The notes below the pieces were generated by a model that saw only the letters and a list, made by a program, of their open reading frames with translations, made no database searches and was not told where the DNA came from. Shown here piece by piece: positions 60,743-64,000 of a DNA stretch of 64,000 bases. The stretch is from Fodinibius sp036381435 (GTDB lineage: Bacteria; Bacteroidota; Rhodothermia; Balneolales; Balneolaceae). Made by a program: the position numbers and the translations under genes. The stretch spans positions 1 through 64,000 of the forward strand of contig DASVCW010000035.1 of NCBI GenBank assembly GCA_036381435.1, given 5' to 3'. The first letter of the stretch is position 1, and every line of letters begins with the position of its first letter.

Positions 60743-61555
60743 AATGCTAAATAAAAAATTGTTAATTTCTTGAACAAAATTTTGTGGATTGTCTAAATGT
60801 ATGCGGTGCCCTGCTTTTATGGATGAAAATGTAGCATTAAGAAACTGTTCTGCCATAGAGCTATTGATATGTTGATATTTTTCGTCTTTGGTTCCTGCCA
60901 TCAGTAATACAGGAAGATCTAAACTTTTTAATTGGTCACAAGCAGGAGTCATGGAACCTGTACCGAATCCGCGCAGGGAGGCGGCTATGGATTCGGGATT
61001 TTGTGAACGTTGAACATCGCGATAACTATTGGTCAATTCCTGATTCGGGGGCAAGGGCGATTGAAAAAGCTCCAGGTTTTGCCATTTGAAGAGAAACTCT
61101 TCATAATTTCTTTCAATTTGTTGAGCCCTTTTCTCATCGGCTTTTTGTCTTTCTTTTCTTTGATCTTCACCGGCTATTCCACAGGTTGTGCTTTCTAAAA
61201 TCAGTCCTTTAAATGTTTTAGCGGCAGAAAGCGCAATTTTCAAAGCTAATCTTCCACCCATACTATAACCGAACAAAAATAAGGGAGTGATATCCAGCTT
61301 TTCAATCACTCCTAAAATATCGCTGACTTGTTTGTTTTCGTTGTATCGATTTGATTCTTCAGGCTTAGATGATTTTCCATGTCCCAATAAGTCGATGGTA
61401 ACCGGATTACAAAATTTATCCAAGTCTTCAATCAGGTGATCAAAAACGCGGTGGTCGCCCATGAAGCCATGAAGCATTAGCAGGTAAGGCAGATTTGATT
61501 TACGCTGACTGACTTTACAGGCATAGTTAACATTATTGACCTCTATTAATTCCAT
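60689..61555 (-). CDS. menH: MenH-like alpha/beta hydrolase
   Basis: 288 residues from ATG 61555 (GGAG nine bases upstream); a TTG at 61570 would overlap menD. Alpha/beta hydrolase with LHGFMGDHRVF, nucleophile elbow GYSMGGRLAL, LLMAGTKDEKYQ and catalytic His in GHRIHLDNP. By position between menD and menB it is the SHCHC synthase that removes pyruvate from SEPHCHC. The last 17 or so residues (SIISIIDGNKSPFEAGAGG) are encoded by a dispersed palindromic repeat, so the native C-terminus was probably replaced or extended. Confidence 0.85.
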   Translation of the reverse strand: MELIEVNNVNYACKVSQRKSNLPYLLMLHGFMGDHRVFDHLIEDLDKFCNPVTIDLLGHGKSSKPEESNRYNENKQVSDILGVIEKLDITPLFLFGYSMGGRLALKIALSAAKTFKGLILESTTCGIAGEDQRKERQKADEKRAQQIERNYEEFLFKWQNLELFQSPLPPNQELTNSYRDVQRSQNPESIAASLRGFGTGSMTPACDQLKSLDLPVLLMAGTKDEKYQHINSSMAEQFLNATFSSIKAGHRIHLDNPQNFVQEINNFLFSIISIIDGNKSPFEAGAGG

Positions 61556-61557
61556 CC

Positions 61558-63243
61558 CTAAAAACTCCAAAGTGTTTTGCGGAGCTTCATGGAAGCATCG
61601 GCATCAGTTTGGCATTCGATAATCGACAGGTCCGAATTTCGGTTAATCCAGTTTCGCAAATCAAAATCTTTGAGCACCTGAAGAGTGTTGATTTTTTGGT
61701 AGGGGATATCATATGAACCGACAAGCTTTTCAATATCAACTGATTGAGGCGTTTCAAAATAGGGTTTGAAAAATGTTTCGTGCTGCTCAACAGGCAACAT
61801 TTTGAAAATAGAGCCACCGCTGTTGTTGATTATGACCACCACCAACGGCTGATCTAAAAGTTTCCGGTTAAGCAGGGCATTGGTATCATGCAGAAAAGCG
61901 AGATCGCCGGTAAAAAGGAGTCCCGGTTTTTGTAACCCCAGAGTGAGTCCGATAGCTGTTGAAGTTAGTCCATCGATGCCGCTGGCCCCGCGATTCAGGA
62001 ACAAAGGGATTTGAGGCTGCTGCTTACCAAAGAGCTGAATATCACGAGCGGGAAAAGAATTTGATACCGCCAGAAAATGATCATCAGGAATTTGAGGAGT
62101 GAGGTGATGGTAAACGCTGCCGTCGGTCAGAGCTGGTTCATCAGAAACGGATTTTTTATAATAAAGCTGAAAATCCTGTTCGGCTTTTTGCCAGCTTTCA
62201 AGCCAGTTATTTTTAGCAAAGGGAGTGATTTCGTCCCACTCAATGGGCCGCCCCTTCCAGGGAATGCGTTTGGCACTGGAGAGAGTAGCATTGTGCCAGG
62301 CATCCGTACAGGTAAAATGGAAATGATGGTCAGGAGTCCAATTTTGGAGGGCCAATTCCAGGCCTTTAGTTGTGGGCTGAAATCCAAAGCGGAGGATGAG
62401 ATCAGGCTTCAGCTCATCTAAAATAGAACTGTTCCGAAGAAAACCCGCAAATCCGCTGATTGAATGTTGACCACTGATGGCGGATTCAGAAAGCACGGGG
62501 CAACGGAGTTTTTCAGCCAGCCTGCTGACAGTTGTCAAATCACTTTTCGGGACTGTAGGGCCAACAATGATCAGCGGTTTTTCAGCCGAAGAAATAATTC
62601 CGTGCAGTTCGGCCGATAAGTGAAGTGATTCTTTATGCTCCCAACTGTGATTTGAACTTTGAAAGGAATCATTTTCATCAATCACTTTTTTAAGAAAATC
62701 CGCAGAGGGTTCAAGCGGTTTTCGAAAAGGAAAATTCAGATGTGCTGGCCCGCCTTGTTCACGTGACGTTGCTACCGTCTGGGCTGCCAGTATCTTCAGA
62801 CGATTTAAATCTGCATCATTTGCATTCGGTTCACCAACTTCATGGAAAAAAACGGGGTAATCGCCAAAAATTTTGAGCTGATCAATAGCTTGATTCGCTC
62901 CCGTTGAGCGTAAACTCGGGGGGCGATCAGCGGTTGCCAAAATGAGCGGTACACCTGATTTTCGGGCTTCAATAACTGCGGGATAATAATTGGCTACGGC
63001 AGTCCCTGATGTACAGATCAAAACAGCAGGTATTCCCGTTGCTTTGCCGATTCCCAAGGCTGTGAAAGCGGCTGAACGTTCATCCAGAATCACATGCTTT
63101 TTGAAATGGTTGTTAACGGCGGCAGACAGGGTTAGGGGCGTGGAACGTGAACCGGGCGAGATTACAATATGCTGCACGCCAAGAGCATGGAGTTCACGAA
63201 AAAAAATGGTAGTCCAGTGAAAGGCTATGTTTTCCGGGTCCAT
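61558..63243 (-). CDS. menD: SEPHCHC synthase MenD
   Basis: 561 residues from ATG 63243, one base after the menF stop; longer in-frame starts overlap menF. Thiamine-diphosphate enzyme joining 2-oxoglutarate and isochorismate. Motifs: VIISPGSRSTPLTLS-like HIVISPGSRSTPLTL, RSAAFTALGIGKATG, VLICTSGTAVANYYPAVIEA, and the ThDP site GDLAFLHDTNALL with NNSGGSIFKMLP. menH follows after two bases, showing one operon. Confidence 0.94.
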   Translation of the reverse strand: MDPENIAFHWTTIFFRELHALGVQHIVISPGSRSTPLTLSAAVNNHFKKHVILDERSAAFTALGIGKATGIPAVLICTSGTAVANYYPAVIEARKSGVPLILATADRPPSLRSTGANQAIDQLKIFGDYPVFFHEVGEPNANDADLNRLKILAAQTVATSREQGGPAHLNFPFRKPLEPSADFLKKVIDENDSFQSSNHSWEHKESLHLSAELHGIISSAEKPLIIVGPTVPKSDLTTVSRLAEKLRCPVLSESAISGQHSISGFAGFLRNSSILDELKPDLILRFGFQPTTKGLELALQNWTPDHHFHFTCTDAWHNATLSSAKRIPWKGRPIEWDEITPFAKNNWLESWQKAEQDFQLYYKKSVSDEPALTDGSVYHHLTPQIPDDHFLAVSNSFPARDIQLFGKQQPQIPLFLNRGASGIDGLTSTAIGLTLGLQKPGLLFTGDLAFLHDTNALLNRKLLDQPLVVVIINNSGGSIFKMLPVEQHETFFKPYFETPQSVDIEKLVGSYDIPYQKINTLQVLKDFDLRNWINRNSDLSIIECQTDADASMKLRKTLWSF

Positions 63244-63244
63244 T

Positions 63245-64000
63245 TTAAAGCGCAGAGAGCATTGGCTGGAATTTGAGATGTGTTTCTTTCCACTCGGCGT
63301 GTGGGTCTGAATCAGCGACAATGCCGCAGCCGGCATAAAAATGGGCGGTTGATTTTGTCAGTAATCCGCTGCGAATGGCTACCCCGAATTCTCCCCGGCC
63401 CTTAGTGTTTAGCCACCCTATAGGGCTTGCATACCAACCGCGTTCAAAGTTTTCAAGTTCTTTAATATATGGGACAGCATCTTTCCGGGGAAAACCGCCT
63501 ACGGCCGGCGTGGGGTGAAGCTGCTCAATGACCGAAAGAATATCAGCGTTCTTATTAAGGTTTGCCCGAATAGGTGTATAAAGATGCTGAACATTAGCAA
63601 GCTTTCTGACCCCAGGTTGATGATTCATATCAAAATGATCAACAAAAGGCTTTAGGCGTTGCTGTATGTCTTTTACAACAAAATTATGTTCGTGCTGTTC
63701 TTTTGAACTAACCGTAAGATCTTGTTCAAACATAGCGTCTTCCGCAGAGGTTTCACCCCGCTGAATGCTTCCTGCCAGTGCTTCTGTTTGCAGTAAATTA
63801 TGTCGAAATGAAGCCAGTCTTTCCGGAGTAGAACCTAAAAAGGTGCTGTTATCAGGATGATGAATCAAAAAATTATGGCAATCCGAATATTGCCGGCGAA
63901 GCCTGCTGATTATTTGTATAGGTGATGTTTCCACATCAGTCCGGGAAATATGCCGGGCTAAGACAATCTTTTTAAAGGTGTTTTGGTTGATCCGGTACTT
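63245..64000 (-). CDS. menF: Isochorismate synthase, C-terminal part (cut by window edge)
   Basis: The frame runs off the right edge; about 251 residues are visible. Chorismate-using enzyme fold: KIVLAR near the edge, FLGSTPERLASF, EALAGSIQRG, EHNFVVKDIQQRL, HLYTPIRANL, LHPTPAVGGFPR, EREFYAS-like FERGWYASPIGW and the final HFYAGCGIVADSDPHAEWKE. These are isochorismate/anthranilate synthase signatures, and its place before menD makes it MenF, the first menaquinone step. Confidence 0.93.
   Translation of the reverse strand, partial: KYRINQNTFKKIVLARHISRTDVETSPIQIISRLRRQYSDCHNFLIHHPDNSTFLGSTPERLASFRHNLLQTEALAGSIQRGETSAEDAMFEQDLTVSSKEQHEHNFVVKDIQQRLKPFVDHFDMNHQPGVRKLANVQHLYTPIRANLNKNADILSVIEQLHPTPAVGGFPRKDAVPYIKELENFERGWYASPIGWLNTKGRGEFGVAIRSGLLTKSTAHFYAGCGIVADSDPHAEWKETHLKFQPMLSAL

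Noticed and set aside
63244..63336. Longer N-terminus of menD
   Set aside because: It overlaps the conserved end of menF; ATG 63243 gives the normal MenD start.

Overview
The window looks like a chromosomal segment from a Bacteroidota-type bacterium, most likely from the Balneolales/Rhodothermia side. The evidence is a type IX secretion C-terminal signal on a large secreted protein, three promoters close to the Bacteroidota consensus (TTTG, about 20 bases, TAnnTTTG), menaquinone genes, heavy dependence on B12 (IcmF mutase, class II ribonucleotide reductase, B12 uptake) and many small palindromic repeats between genes. No rRNA, tRNA, CRISPR array, prophage or insertion sequence was seen. The taxonomic placement is inference.

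Layout. 1-6.4 kb: a renalase-like flavoprotein, then two ABC exporter half-transporters with a ribonuclease Z between them; the two ATPase domains carry complementary degenerate motifs, so they probably form one heterodimer. 6.5-10.6 kb: a DUF5343-like/TPR protein, an Ig-like lipoprotein ending in twelve aspartates, and two small genes. 10.8-14.4 kb: the fused isobutyryl-CoA mutase IcmF. 14.4-25.3 kb (minus strand): a housekeeping block, thrS-infC-rpmI-rplT, then pheS-[mntA-hepT]-pheT, a coiled-coil gene, zapA, ymdB, lolD and a YfgM-like protein. A MntA/HepT toxin-antitoxin pair sits between pheS and pheT, and hepT is frameshifted at its catalytic arginine. infC appears to start at an AUC codon.

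25.4-34.6 kb: a soluble multi-PAS histidine kinase, a UPF0182 membrane protein, a decayed membrane-protein gene, and an envelope/stress cluster (two PRC-barrel proteins, a DUF892 protein, duplicated DUF1328 peptides, a membrane protein). 34.7-47.2 kb: an MFS transporter, a secreted protein of the family often labelled asparagine synthetase B, a TPR protein, Maf, DUF3098, DUF92, a T9SS-secreted Calx-beta/lamin-tail protein, an aldo/keto reductase and an amidase.

47.6-58.5 kb is a B12 region: cobalamin riboswitch 1 - btuF - btuC - btuD, then riboswitch 2 - btuB, then the B12-dependent ribonucleotide reductase nrdJ with DnaA-box-like sites beside its promoter. Imported cobalamin would serve NrdJ (dNTP synthesis) and IcmF (acyl-CoA rearrangement). 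Riboswitch 2 carries a 162-base palindrome between its B12 box and the terminal regulatory hairpin. 58.5-64 kb (minus strand): a small lipoprotein, an SRPBCC protein and menaquinone genes menF(partial)-menD-menH-menB, where the end of menH is encoded by a dispersed repeat.

All assignments come from reading motifs and context by eye; no database search was run.
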